Shown: piece by piece, positions 17,196-25,839 of the stretch
Layout of the letters: every line of letters begins with the position of its first letter
Position numbering within the stretch: position 1 is the stretch's first letter
Assembly: GCF_031456295.1 (NCBI RefSeq)
Contig: NZ_JAVDUJ010000001.1
Location: 1,674,001-1,738,000 of the forward strand
Direction of reading: 5' to 3'
Length of the DNA stretch: 64,000 bases
From: Arcanobacterium_A hippocoleae
GTDB lineage: Bacteria; Actinomycetota; Actinomycetes; Actinomycetales; Actinomycetaceae
The notes under the pieces: model-generated
What the model saw: the letters and a program-made list of their open reading frames with translations, nothing else
What the model was told of the DNA's origin: nothing
The model's database searches: none
Program-made: the position numbers and the translations under genes

Positions 17196-18443
17196 TTAAT
17201 CGGTAGGGGATTTTGAAGTATGGATTTCCGTGCGGCGAGCTTTGCGCATCCGATGATCGGCACGCATTTTTGCAGCTATCCCACCGAGAATTACTGAAAG
17301 TAAAGTGCCGACAAGTACTGCTACGCGAGCGTGCGCACCGGTTACTGAAAGCGGCGGGTAGGAGAGTGTCGCAATTAAGAGCGAGACGGTGAACCCAATT
17401 CCAGCGATCAGTGAGATCGGGATAATATCGGCAATCTTTAACGATTTTCCGAGGCGGAGCTTGAATATTGTGATCATCACGAAAACTGATCCGGTAATGC
17501 CGATGAGTTTCCCAAGTGGAAGCCCTAGATATACGCCGATTGCTGCCGGGTCTGCCACCATTGAAAGAATTCCGCCTGAATCTATCACATTTACTCCGGC
17601 GGCAAAGAATGCGAATATTGGCAGTACGAATCCTGCTGAATAGAACTCAATTTTATGTGTGAAACGTGCCGTCATCGGTTCGGCTTCTTGCTTGGTCTGG
17701 ATCGCTGGTACCGTCAAGCCTAAGGCTACTGCCGATATTGTGGCGTGTACGCCGGACTGGAGCATGAAATACCATGCTAGTAAGCCAAGCGGCCACAAAA
17801 TATACCATTTGGTGATGCGTTTTTGCACCAGAATCCCGAATAAGATCGTAATCACGAGTGAAATTCCGAGCGCAATAAAATTCAGATTGTCGGAGAGGAA
17901 CACTGCGATCAAGATAATGCCTAAGAGATCGTCAACGACAGCAAGTGTCATGAGGAAGGTGCGGGCAGCTGGCGGCATACCTTTGCCAAAGAGTCCGAGT
18001 ATGGCTAGTGCAAAAGCAATATCAGTAGCAACGGGAATCGCCCATCCGCCGTATTCGCCACTTTGTGAAAGTAACTGCACGAGTGTATAAACCAAAATTG
18101 GACCAATCATGCCAAATACTGCGGCAATCATTGGTACGAGTGCCTTACGGAAATCACGTAGTGATCCAATTGCGAACTCTTGCTTCAGTTCTAGCCCAAT
18201 AATGAAAAAGAAAATCGCCAATAGGCCGTCAGCAGCCCAATGTCCTAGTGAAAGATTGAGATTTATTGCTGTAAATCCGATGTGGAAATTTGCAATATTT
18301 GAATAAAATGAGCGAACTTCTGGGAGTGGAAAATTTGCCCAGATCAAAGCGATAATTGCACCGAGAATCAAGACGAAACCAGCAGTGGTCTCATTATGAA
18401 GCGCCCTCCGGTAGCGTTGGGGAATTGACGGTTGCCGTGACAT
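17196..18443 (-). CDS. nhaA: Na+/H+ antiporter NhaA
   Basis: The 415-residue membrane antiporter exchanges internal Na+ for external H+. The family fingerprints are present: FFIIGLELKQEF near residue 85, AIPVATDIAFALA (TMS IV region), and the ion-binding Asp pair in LAVVDDLLGIILIA. Late helices ISLIAGIGFTVSLLIATL also match. ATG 18443 has GAAGG before it. It is monocistronic and transcribed away from the tRNA. Confidence 0.96.
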   Translation of the reverse strand: MSRQPSIPQRYRRALHNETTAGFVLILGAIIALIWANFPLPEVRSFYSNIANFHIGFTAINLNLSLGHWAADGLLAIFFFIIGLELKQEFAIGSLRDFRKALVPMIAAVFGMIGPILVYTLVQLLSQSGEYGGWAIPVATDIAFALAILGLFGKGMPPAARTFLMTLAVVDDLLGIILIAVFLSDNLNFIALGISLVITILFGILVQKRITKWYILWPLGLLAWYFMLQSGVHATISAVALGLTVPAIQTKQEAEPMTARFTHKIEFYSAGFVLPIFAFFAAGVNVIDSGGILSMVADPAAIGVYLGLPLGKLIGITGSVFVMITIFKLRLGKSLKIADIIPISLIAGIGFTVSLLIATLSYPPLSVTGAHARVAVLVGTLLSVILGGIAAKMRADHRMRKARRTEIHTSKSPTD

Positions 18444-18687
18444 GGTTACCTTCTTCTATCTCTATTTTTCATAATTATACGTGCTGATTTTTTAGAATGC
18501 TGGATCCGATTATATTTTGATGGAAGAGCCCAGATTTGGGTATAACGTGCTGATCGAATTTTTCTAGTGCAGTGTTGGTTTTGGTATGGAACGGATTTTG
18601 CCGGTATGCTTGACGTGTTTGGAAGATTCTGATGGTACTTGCACTGATCGATGGTATCGGTAGTTAGTATCATGGCTCGATACAAAC

Positions 18688-18761
18688 GCCTCCATAGCCC
18701 AATCGGCAGAGGCAGCAGACTTAAAATCTGTTCAGTGTGGGTTCGAGTCCCACTGGAGGCA
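18688..18761 (+). tRNA. tRNA-Leu(UAA), short variable loop
   Basis: A full cloverleaf folds by hand. The 7-bp acceptor stem is 18688-18694 with 18754-18760, perfectly paired. The D stem is 3 bp with an 11-base loop containing GG. The 5-bp anticodon stem (18715-18719/18727-18731, one G-T) encloses loop CTTAAAA with anticodon TAA at 18722-18724. The 5-bp T stem has loop TTCGAGT. The discriminator base is A and CCA is not encoded. The variable region is only 5 bases (18732-18736), a class I shape, whereas tRNA-Leu is normally class II with a long arm. A weak promoter (TTGCAC near 18639, TAGTTA at 18661) lies upstream. Confidence 0.9.
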
Positions 18762-18766
18762 CTTTC

Positions 18767-18800
18767 ATCAGGTTGATACTGAATATCAGCCTGATTTTTT
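18767..18800 (+). terminator. Terminator after the tRNA
   Basis: A 12-bp stem (18767-18778 with 18784-18795, one G-T) with a 5-base loop is followed by six T, five bases after the tRNA. Confidence 0.85.
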
Positions 18801-19223
18801 ATCTGTATTTTTTTCCTGGCACATGCTTTTAGATATGGTGCGGACGGGTTTGTGTTGTGCAAACTAATTGATAGTTCTCGAATAAATCGTTGGGAATCCT
18901 GATTTTATCTTGCTGATAAATTCTTATTCTTCGATTTTTATCAATTTATTACCTCGATTTTTATCGAGGTGGTTTTATTGACTTTATGGGAGAGTCGATA
19001 TTCGTGTTATATTCACGCTCTGCGCGGAAAGTCTGAACGCAGATGAGCTTTTCCACTTCAATTCGTTAAACTAAGGGATAAGTAGAAGGTTTCTACCTGT
19101 TAGCTTCCTAATTGTGTTTCGTCTATAAATCAAGAAATACGAAGATCAAGCTAGGTTCTAACCTTGAGTAGGTGCCAGTATAATCTGTAAAAGATTATTG
19201 ACGGTGGCATTTTGAGGAGAAAA
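18801..19223 (+). promoter_or_regulatory. Hairpin-rich leader before the BI-1 gene
   Basis: These 420 bases hold no credible ORF but a series of perfect inverted repeats: ACCTCGAT/ATCGAGGT (18951-18970), TCTGCG/CGCAGA (19019-19043), GTAGAA-GGT-TTCTAC (19082-19096), AGGTT-CT-AACCT (19153-19164), and ATAATCT-N5-AGATTAT (19180-19198) enclosed by TGCCA/TGGCA (19173-19209). The last ends 14 bases before the start codon. I do not recognise a named riboswitch class. A structured 5' UTR or cis-acting RNA is inferred. Confidence 0.4.
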
Positions 19224-20054
19224 ATGAGCAACCCAATTATGGAGCGCAACCCGTACTTCAAAGCGGGGCAGGCGCGTCCAAACCAATTCAATCAAACTCA
19301 ATATCAAACTGATTATTCTGCGCAGTATGCGGCATCAGGATTTGCTCCGCAGCAGCCAGCATATGTGCTGCAGCCAGAATCAGTACGCATGACGTATCGC
19401 GATGCGATGAATAAAACTGCGATTTTGCTTGCTACAACCTTATTTGCGGGAATTGCTACCGTCGTTGTGGCACCGGTCGGCTTATGGAGTCCGCTGGCAA
19501 TTGTTGGTTCACTTATTGCCTGCGTGCTGGGAATGGTGATTGCTTTCAAGCAGCAAGTTTCAGCCGGGCTGAGCCTCGGATATGCCGCGCTGGAAGGCGT
19601 GGCTCTTGGTGCGATTACTGGTTTTGCGGATATGTATCTGCCAGGAATTGCTTTCCAAACCATTCTTGCTACTACCGTGATTGTTGGCGTCTGCCTTGCC
19701 TTGCACTATTCTGGCGCGGTGCGCACTACTTCTAAAGGAATGAAGTATGCGATGATCGTGGCTATTGGCGGGATCATCTTCGCGTTGGTGAATACAATCG
19801 TGATGATATTTGGCGGGCAAAACCTGCGCATGGTGACGGTGGCTGGCATTCCGCTCGGAGTATTGCTTGGTGTGCTGATGCTGTTCGTAGCAGCATATAT
19901 GCTGATTGCTGATTTTGAAATGGTGCAATATGCCGTTGAAAATCAAGCGCCAAAGCAATTCGCTTGGACGTGTGCAACCGCAATCGTGATGACGATTCTC
20001 TGGATATACGTAGAAGTATTACGGCTGCTAATGATTTTCTACTCAGAACGGTAA
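19224..20054 (+). CDS. Bax inhibitor-1/YccA family membrane protein
   Basis: The 276-residue protein has a ~65-residue Gln/Asn/Pro-rich cytoplasmic N-terminus and then about seven membrane helices of the BI-1 (TMBIM, YccA/YetJ) family. VRMTYRDAMNKTAILLATTLFAG starts the conserved part, and the C-terminal helices include AAYMLIADFEMVQYAVENQAPKQFAW, which carries the acidic residues associated with calcium leak in this family. The ATG at 19224 has GAGGAG nearby and is preferred over TTG 19212. The gene is preceded by the structured leader and followed by a very long-stem terminator. Confidence 0.9.
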   Translation: MSNPIMERNPYFKAGQARPNQFNQTQYQTDYSAQYAASGFAPQQPAYVLQPESVRMTYRDAMNKTAILLATTLFAGIATVVVAPVGLWSPLAIVGSLIACVLGMVIAFKQQVSAGLSLGYAALEGVALGAITGFADMYLPGIAFQTILATTVIVGVCLALHYSGAVRTTSKGMKYAMIVAIGGIIFALVNTIVMIFGGQNLRMVTVAGIPLGVLLGVLMLFVAAYMLIADFEMVQYAVENQAPKQFAWTCATAIVMTILWIYVEVLRLLMIFYSER

Positions 20055-20093
20055 ATAATACTTTGCTGCAAAAGGCGGCGAAGTGAAAACGAA

Positions 20094-20149
20094 CTAGGGG
20101 TGTGGGTTCACGATTCGATATTTTCGTGAACCCACACCCCTAGTTTATT
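20094..20149 (+). terminator. Bidirectional terminator, BI-1/FKBP
   Basis: A perfect 19-bp stem (20094-20112 with 20125-20143), 12-base loop, then TTTATT. It lies between two convergent genes and could serve both. Confidence 0.88.
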
Positions 20150-20224
20150 GAAGCTGAAATGCTACACAGAAAAATTTTTCTCGCATCTTGCTGCTGCAGT
20201 GAATAGCTGCAGCAGCTGAAAATT

Positions 20225-20629
20225 TTAGTGTGCCCCAATAATATCAACTACAAACACAAGCGTATCCGTACCGGAAATACCTGCGCGCGGATTGCCGTTT
20301 TCGCCGTATCCCTTATTCGGCGGAACTGAAATCACCAGACGGGAACCAATTTGCTTTCCGACGAGCGCTTGATCCCATCCCTGAATTACCATGCCTACAC
20401 CGATCGGAAAACGTGAAGGCTCGCCTCGGTAGTAGGAGGAATCAAAGATTTCGCCATTCCAGATCTGCCCGTGATAGTTTACTTCAATTTCCTGACCAGC
20501 ACGCACAACAGCGCCAGTTCCTGCTTCAAGTACTTCTACGCGCAAACCCTTTGGTGCAGTTTCTACTGGGAATGTCAATGTTGGGGTGTCACCAAATTTA
20601 CCACTGACGGTAGGCATGATTACTTCCAT
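20225..20629 (-). CDS. FKBP-type peptidyl-prolyl cis-trans isomerase
   Basis: The 134-residue single-domain FKBP has no signal peptide and so should be cytoplasmic. The core motifs are present: VNYHGQIWNGEIFDSSYYRGEP, FPIGVGMVIQGWDQALVGKQIG, RLVISVPPNKGYGENG and TLVFVVDII. These line the FK506/proline pocket (Tyr, Phe, Asp, Val-Ile, Trp, Tyr). It folds prolyl bonds and acts as a chaperone. The ATG has AGAGGAA upstream, and an inverted repeat lies in its promoter region. Confidence 0.95.
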   Translation of the reverse strand: MEVIMPTVSGKFGDTPTLTFPVETAPKGLRVEVLEAGTGAVVRAGQEIEVNYHGQIWNGEIFDSSYYRGEPSRFPIGVGMVIQGWDQALVGKQIGSRLVISVPPNKGYGENGNPRAGISGTDTLVFVVDIIGAH

Positions 20630-20715
20630 GAGGTTCCTCTTTCAAATATTATGAGCGGGATATAAGTTGCTTGAAATCTCGTGCACTGGCAAGAGAAAGT
20701 TTCCAGTATACTCTC

Positions 20716-20735
20716 ACAATCATTGTAGTGATTGT
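20716..20735. promoter_or_regulatory. Inverted repeat upstream of the FKBP gene
   Basis: ACAATCA-N6-TGATTGT lies about 90 bases upstream of the FKBP start. A minus-strand -10-like TATACT is at 20705-20710, so the repeat covers the expected -35 region. Candidate operator. Confidence 0.35.
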
Positions 20736-20781
20736 CTCGTTTAATACTATCTATCTTTTATGGTTTTGAATAACCTGTTGG

Positions 20782-20818
20782 TGTGTGACGGCAAGTAAAA
20801 GTGACCTACCGTCACACA
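20782..20818 (-). terminator. Hairpin after msrA
   Basis: TGTGTGACGG (20782-20791) pairs with CCGTCACACA (20809-20818), six bases past the msrA stop on the minus strand. The loop is long (17 bases) and there is no U-tract. Confidence 0.45.
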
Positions 20819-20823
20819 TTTAA

Positions 20824-21492
20824 CTAATCTAGGTGAAGTGGCCCAGCCCCTGGAATTGGGCATGCGATTCCTGACTTGCTGTGGCACCGGTAGCCGTCGG
20901 GATTTTTGGAGAGATACTGCTGATGAGCATCTTCCGCAGGGAAAAATAAGGTATCTCCGGGAGCGTGGATTTCGGTAATAATTTCACCTTTTCCATGCTG
21001 TGTCAGCACTTCCTGATATGCTGCTTTCAGCTCATTTGCGATTTGGAATTGGGTGTCTGTGGTGGTGAAAATAGCTGAACGATACTGGGTGCCAATGTCA
21101 TTTCCCTGCCTGTGAAGTGAGGTAGGATCGTGGCACTCGAAGAATATTTGCAAAATTTCACCAATCGAAATTTGCTGCGGATCATAAACTACTCGCACAG
21201 TTTCGGTGTGTCCGGTGAGGCCAGTGCAAACTTCTTCGTAAGTCGGGTTTGGGGTGTATCCGCCCATAAAACCGACTGCTGTGGTTTTTACTCCAGCCGT
21301 CTCCCAATAGATTTCTTCTACTCCCCAGTAGCAGCCGGCGGCGAGAAAAATTATTTCACAGCCTGCTGGACGGTTGAGGATCTCAGATCCGTTCACGGCG
21401 TGCGGCTTTGGGGCGGAGAGAACGGGGGATTTTCGCCCTGATAGTGCATTATCTGGAGATACCATCTGTGGTTGCTTTAATGAAAGAAACAT
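20824..21492 (-). CDS. msrA: Peptide-methionine (S)-S-oxide reductase MsrA
   Basis: The enzyme reduces methionine S-sulfoxide in proteins and free methionine, repairing oxidative damage. The catalytic motif AAGCYWGVEEIYWE carries the reactive Cys in the place of the usual GCFWG. GFMGGYTPNPTYEEVCTG, VVYDPQQISIGEILQIFFECHDPTSLHRQGNDIGTQYRSAIF and the C-terminal ISYLSKNPDGY-type region match the family. About 50 residues precede the domain (GSEILNRPAG), with no signal peptide. ATG 21492 with GAAGGTCGG upstream is chosen; TTG 21504 is an alternative. A resolving Cys (RCHSKSGIACPIPG) is visible near the C-terminus. Confidence 0.93.
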   Translation of the reverse strand: MFLSLKQPQMVSPDNALSGRKSPVLSAPKPHAVNGSEILNRPAGCEIIFLAAGCYWGVEEIYWETAGVKTTAVGFMGGYTPNPTYEEVCTGLTGHTETVRVVYDPQQISIGEILQIFFECHDPTSLHRQGNDIGTQYRSAIFTTTDTQFQIANELKAAYQEVLTQHGKGEIITEIHAPGDTLFFPAEDAHQQYLSKNPDGYRCHSKSGIACPIPGAGPLHLD

Positions 21493-21671
21493 TCCGACCT
21501 TCAATCTGGAATCGAGAAGTGAGCAGCGCCCATGTAGGTGTGATCAGCGCATATGGCAGATGCAGGAGGGAAACAGATATCGCATTAGCTGCTGTTCGTT
21601 TTGGCGAGCTCGCGCTAGTAATTCTTACCCGCGCCAACCTGCATAAGTGAAGTCTTACGAAGCGAGATGGA

Positions 21672-22145
21672 TTAAATCGTTTCGATATTGAGGATCTCCA
21701 CCTGGAATTCTTTTCCATTCGGTGCGGTATAAGAGGTTTTATCGCCTACTCTCAAACCGAGAATTGCTGCGCCCAGTGGTGCTGTTTGCGGATAAACATC
21801 GATATCCATATCTGCGGATGCTTCGCGGGCGCCAAGCATGAAACGCTTCTGATTTTCGTTTACCTGCGCGGTGATGATCAGCCCGGGTGCTACTTTTTCG
21901 ATGTCGGTTGGGTTATCGCCCACTTCTGCATGGTTGAGCAGGTAAGTGAGTTCTTGGATGCGCCCTTCCATTTTTGACTGTTCTTCACGAGCAGCATGAT
22001 AACCGCCGTTTTCAGAAAGATCGCCTTCTGAACGTGCTGCTTCGATACGTTCAGCGATTTCTGCGCGACCGGTGGTTTTCAATGATTCAAGCTCGGCGGT
22101 GAGGCGCTCGTAGCTTTCTTTGGAAAGCCATGTGCTTTCTGCCAT
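21672..22145 (-). CDS. greA: Transcription elongation factor GreA
   Basis: The 157-residue factor rescues backtracked RNA polymerase by stimulating transcript cleavage. The N-terminal coiled coil has the acidic tip in RSEGDLSENGGYHAAREEQ, and the C-terminal FKBP-like domain follows (ITAQVNENQKRFML, GAAILGLRVGDKTSYTAPNG). The start is set at the ATG giving MAESTWLSKE, since AAAGGAG stands five bases upstream. The longer frame from 22169 lacks such a site. Confidence 0.96.
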   Translation of the reverse strand: MAESTWLSKESYERLTAELESLKTTGRAEIAERIEAARSEGDLSENGGYHAAREEQSKMEGRIQELTYLLNHAEVGDNPTDIEKVAPGLIITAQVNENQKRFMLGAREASADMDIDVYPQTAPLGAAILGLRVGDKTSYTAPNGKEFQVEILNIETI

Positions 22146-22397
22146 TTTTACTCCTTTGATAAACTGCACACGCGAACCTCCCGACGCTTGTCTCGTAAAA
22201 GATGAAATATCGGGAGACGGGTAAGTGTATTTTTGATGAAATGAGTCTATCTCATGTTTGCGTTATTGCCGATTTGAAGCCGATATTTTTCCTGCACGCG
22301 AAACAAGGTTGTGGCGGGAAACGGATTTATTTGCGCCGATTCCTGCCAAGGCGTAGATATGTTAATGAGCTAGTGGGGCGGGCTGAGATGAAGGTGT

Positions 22398-23192
22398 TTA
22401 ACGGATAATGAACAATGCGAGCCAGATCGCTACGGCATGGCAGGCGTATCCGGCGACAGTGCCGAGATGGAAAAATTCGTGGAAGCCGAAATATTGTGGC
22501 CAGGGATTCGGCCAGCGAAATGCGTAGAAGAGTGCGCCAATCGTATAGGCTGCGCCACCTGCAATGAGTAGCACTACGACGGCTGGCGAACCGTTTTGCC
22601 AGAAGGTGGGTAAAAACCAGATTGCAACCCAGCCGAGAAGGATGTAGAGAATCACGTATAGCCAGCGCGGGGAATTGATCCAAAAGACGTGCATGAGAAT
22701 GCCGATCAGTGATCCGCCCCAAATAATTGAGAGCACGATAGTGGCATCGCGTGGGGAAAGCAGCATTACCGAGACGGGGGTGTATGTGCCGGCGATGAGT
22801 AAGAAAATATTTGAATGGTCTAAACGGCGGAGAATTGCTTTTGTGCGCGGGTTCCAGTTGCCAATATGGTATGTGGCGGAGCAGCCAAATAAAACGAGGC
22901 CGGCGATGAGGTAGAGTACCGCGGCGAATGCTTGCCCGCCATTTGCTGCAAAAACGAGTAGCACGATGGAGTTTGCGAGAGAAAGCGGGGTGGAAATGAG
23001 GTGGATCCAGCCGCGAAGTTTTGTTTTCGGTAGCTGGGATCGGTGGAGTTTTGTATTTTTCTTTTGCTGGGTTTGCACGTGTTGGGATGCGGTGGAAGTG
23101 TGTTCGTTTCGTGTTCGTGTGGTGGAAAGTTTTTCCGTTTCGGTGGGTGATGACTTTGCCTTGATCTGGGCTGCCTGGCGTATTTTCACCAT
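22398..23192 (-). CDS. Hemolysin III / TrhA (PAQR) family protein
   Basis: The 264-residue protein has ~60 basic cytoplasmic N-terminal residues and seven membrane helices. The conserved metal-site motifs of the PAQR-like family are present: CSATYHIGNW (Ser and His), RRLDHSNIFLLIAGTYTPV (Asp) and FHEFFHLGTVAGYACH (two His). The family is linked to membrane energetics and was named from a hemolytic clone; hydrolase-type chemistry is proposed by analogy. Start ATG with GGAG. The hydrophilic tail is longer than usual for the family. Confidence 0.9.
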   Translation of the reverse strand: MVKIRQAAQIKAKSSPTETEKLSTTRTRNEHTSTASQHVQTQQKKNTKLHRSQLPKTKLRGWIHLISTPLSLANSIVLLVFAANGGQAFAAVLYLIAGLVLFGCSATYHIGNWNPRTKAILRRLDHSNIFLLIAGTYTPVSVMLLSPRDATIVLSIIWGGSLIGILMHVFWINSPRWLYVILYILLGWVAIWFLPTFWQNGSPAVVVLLIAGGAAYTIGALFYAFRWPNPWPQYFGFHEFFHLGTVAGYACHAVAIWLALFIIR

Positions 23193-23311
23193 GATTTCTC
23201 CAATTTCCCGCTTCTCATATTTTGGGTAGCAGTGCTTGCTGTTAGTTTCGAGTGTATTTCCGAAAGTGTTTTCATTCCATTTTCTTTAATATCGGAGTGG
23301 ATATTAGCCAG

Positions 23312-23328
23312 GAATCACACTGTGATTC
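23312..23328. promoter_or_regulatory. Palindrome between trhA-like and uppS-like genes
   Basis: GAATCACA-C-TGTGATTC is a perfect 8-bp-arm palindrome in the divergent spacer, just upstream of TTAGACTTAT, a possible -10 region for the prenyltransferase. Candidate operator. Confidence 0.4.
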
Positions 23329-23381
23329 AGTTAGACTTATTTTATTAGTGACCGAGTGGCTGGTAAAGCTGGGTGATTTTC

Positions 23382-24143
23382 ATGCGCGTACCTGAGTTTT
23401 TATATTCGATTTATGAGCGGCGATTGAGTCGGCAATTAGCTGGGCAAAAGCTTCCTGCACATATTGGAATAATTTTGGATGGTAATCGTCGCTGGGCAAA
23501 ATCTTTGGGAGTTGCTGCTTCGTCTGGGCATCGCAAGGGTGCAGATCGCGTGAGTGAAGTGCTTGGCTGGTGTGATGCTGCGCAGATTGAAATCGTGACA
23601 CTCTGGATGCTTTCGACAGATAATTTGGCGCGGGCTGCTGGTGAACTGACTGAGTTGCTCGATATTATTGCGCGTCTAGTTGAGACGCTTTCAAGGAAAG
23701 GTCATTGGCGGTTATTACCGATTGGTGATTTATCTTTGCTGCCAGCAGCTATTGCGAAACGAATCAGTGATGCTTGTGCGTGTACAGCCAGTTTTTCCGG
23801 GATGACGGTGAATGTGGCGATAGGTTATGGCGGACGTCAGGAGATTACTCGGGCGGTGCAGTCTTATTTGCGTGAGCAGGCTACGCATGGCGTGCCTTTA
23901 GCTGTGGTTGCGGAAAATATTTCAGTGGAGTCAATTACGGATCACATGTATACGCGCGGGCAGCCTGATCCGGATTTGGTTATTCGTACTTCTGGCGAGC
24001 AGCGAATGAGTGGTTTTTTGCTCTGGCAGACGGTGCATACAGAGTTTTATTTCTGTGAAACTTACTGGCCTGATTTTCGGCGGACTGATTTTTTGCGGGC
24101 ATTGCGTGATTATTCCTTGCGTGAGCGACGGCTCGGGAAGTGA
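23382..24143 (+). CDS. Isoprenyl (cis-prenyl) transferase
   Basis: The protein belongs to the UppS/cis-prenyltransferase family, which condenses isopentenyl diphosphate to make Z-polyprenyl carriers. Motifs are GIILDGNRRWAKSLG with the catalytic Asp, a normal GHRKGAD, TLWMLSTDNLAR, and the C-terminal PDLVIRTSGEQRMSGFLLWQ. The DGNRRWA form (rather than DGNGRWA) is frequent in the actinobacterial enzymes, which include short-chain Z-farnesyl-diphosphate synthases, so product length cannot be told. ATG 23382 has GGGTGA upstream; GTG 23373 is the alternative. Confidence 0.92.
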   Translation: MRVPEFLYSIYERRLSRQLAGQKLPAHIGIILDGNRRWAKSLGVAASSGHRKGADRVSEVLGWCDAAQIEIVTLWMLSTDNLARAAGELTELLDIIARLVETLSRKGHWRLLPIGDLSLLPAAIAKRISDACACTASFSGMTVNVAIGYGGRQEITRAVQSYLREQATHGVPLAVVAENISVESITDHMYTRGQPDPDLVIRTSGEQRMSGFLLWQTVHTEFYFCETYWPDFRRTDFLRALRDYSLRERRLGK

Positions 24144-24323
24144 ATATTTTTGAATCGATCGGCTGGGGTGAAGAAGGATTTGCGGGTGAAATATCTCGAC
24201 GTGCGGAGCAGGATTTTTCTTGCGCTCTTTGGTGCGGGAGGTTCTCGCCAAATAATTCTTAGATTTAAGATCCTTCTTGCAGAATGTGTGGTGAGATTCA
24301 GGCGGGTATACGGAGTTCTGTAG

Positions 24324-25292
24324 TTAGAGCGCGCCGACTGAGTAAAGGTCTGATTGTGCTGCTACTTCTTTTCGAGTAGGCGGATTTGCTCCGCGACGCT
24401 GGACGGTAATGCTTGCTGCTGTGGCAGCAAATTTGCCTAGCGAGACGAGCATTCCGCGGGAAATATTCGCCAGCCCGTTGCTGTTTTCTGCTCCGAGTAC
24501 CGACATTTTTGCGAGCCCATCAATGAGGGCAGCCATTAGTGAATCGCCTGCCCCGACGGTGTCAACTATTTCTGCTTTGATCGCGGGCATGCGTACTTGG
24601 TGTTGTGTTGTGAATAGTTCAAGCCCGTTGCTGCCGTATGTGACGACGAAGAGTTTTACTCCAGCTTTCAGGCAGTGTTGTGCAATTTGTGCTGGTGTTT
24701 CGTTGGTGAAGACGGCAGCGAGATCTTCTTCTGAGGCTTTGAAAATGTCGATGTATGGCAAGAAGTTCGTGATTTCTTCGCGGACTCGGGTGGCTGGGCC
24801 AACGAGATCGAGCCGAATATTGGGGTCGTAGGAGATTGTGGACGTGCCGTGATAGAGGTCAAGCCATTCTTTGATTGCTTGATTTCCTGGCGCGAGATGT
24901 GCTCCGACTGACCCGAAGTGAACAAGTTTTGGTGCTGATTCGAGTAAAGCGGCACGCTCGTGGGGATCGGTGGGTGGGTGAGGGTAATTGGGGTGTATTT
25001 CAAAACTGTAGATACCTGACAGATCCTGCGAGAGGTGTGCGTGAGCTAGTGAAGTAGGGGTGGCTGTTACTGATCCTGGTTGTAACTCGACTCCTTCACG
25101 TTCACAGTAATCTTGGATTGCCTGCCCGTCGGCATCTTTCCCAATGTGTGTCAGGAGCATGACTTCGCGCCCGAGCCGGGAGAGCCCAATTGCAACGTTC
25201 AATGGTGATCCGCCCGGCTGTCTTGCGCGGACGGCATTATCGGCGTCATAGATCACGTCGATCAGCGATTCTCCAATTACGAGCAGCGACAT
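24324..25292 (-). CDS. PfkB family carbohydrate kinase (fructokinase-like)
   Basis: The 322-residue sugar kinase has the ribokinase/PfkB fold: LLVIGESLIDVI at the start, the substrate-site RQPGGSPLNVAIGLSRLG, and the C-terminal anion-hole motif DTVGAGDSLMAAL with its catalytic Asp. The closest pattern is fructokinase (ScrK-like), but specificity is inferred. It lies one base after the xseB stop with AAGGA upstream, so it is translated together with xseB, an unusual partner. A ~180-base spacer downstream shows nothing clear. Confidence 0.88.
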   Translation of the reverse strand: MSLLVIGESLIDVIYDADNAVRARQPGGSPLNVAIGLSRLGREVMLLTHIGKDADGQAIQDYCEREGVELQPGSVTATPTSLAHAHLSQDLSGIYSFEIHPNYPHPPTDPHERAALLESAPKLVHFGSVGAHLAPGNQAIKEWLDLYHGTSTISYDPNIRLDLVGPATRVREEITNFLPYIDIFKASEEDLAAVFTNETPAQIAQHCLKAGVKLFVVTYGSNGLELFTTQHQVRMPAIKAEIVDTVGAGDSLMAALIDGLAKMSVLGAENSNGLANISRGMLVSLGKFAATAASITVQRRGANPPTRKEVAAQSDLYSVGAL

Positions 25293-25293
25293 G

Positions 25294-25737
<444 letters not shown>

Positions 25738-25839
25738 GTTTTTCCTTTCCTGTGGCTTGTTTTGAGTTGCATACTTATTTTGCTGTCGGGTTTAGTTTAG
25801 TAAGGTATTGGCAGTTTTGGAATGAGTCTATTTTGCTTT

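Noticed and set aside
18446..18862. 138-codon minus-strand ORF across the tRNA
   Set aside because: It runs antisense through the tRNA gene and its terminator, so it cannot be a conserved coding region.
21449..21718. 89-codon minus-strand ORF between msrA and greA
   Set aside because: It overlaps both genes in another frame and has no ribosome site.
22202..22408. 68-codon plus-strand ORF between greA and the TrhA-like gene
   Set aside because: It overlaps the 3' end of the TrhA-like gene, has no ribosome site and no recognisable features.
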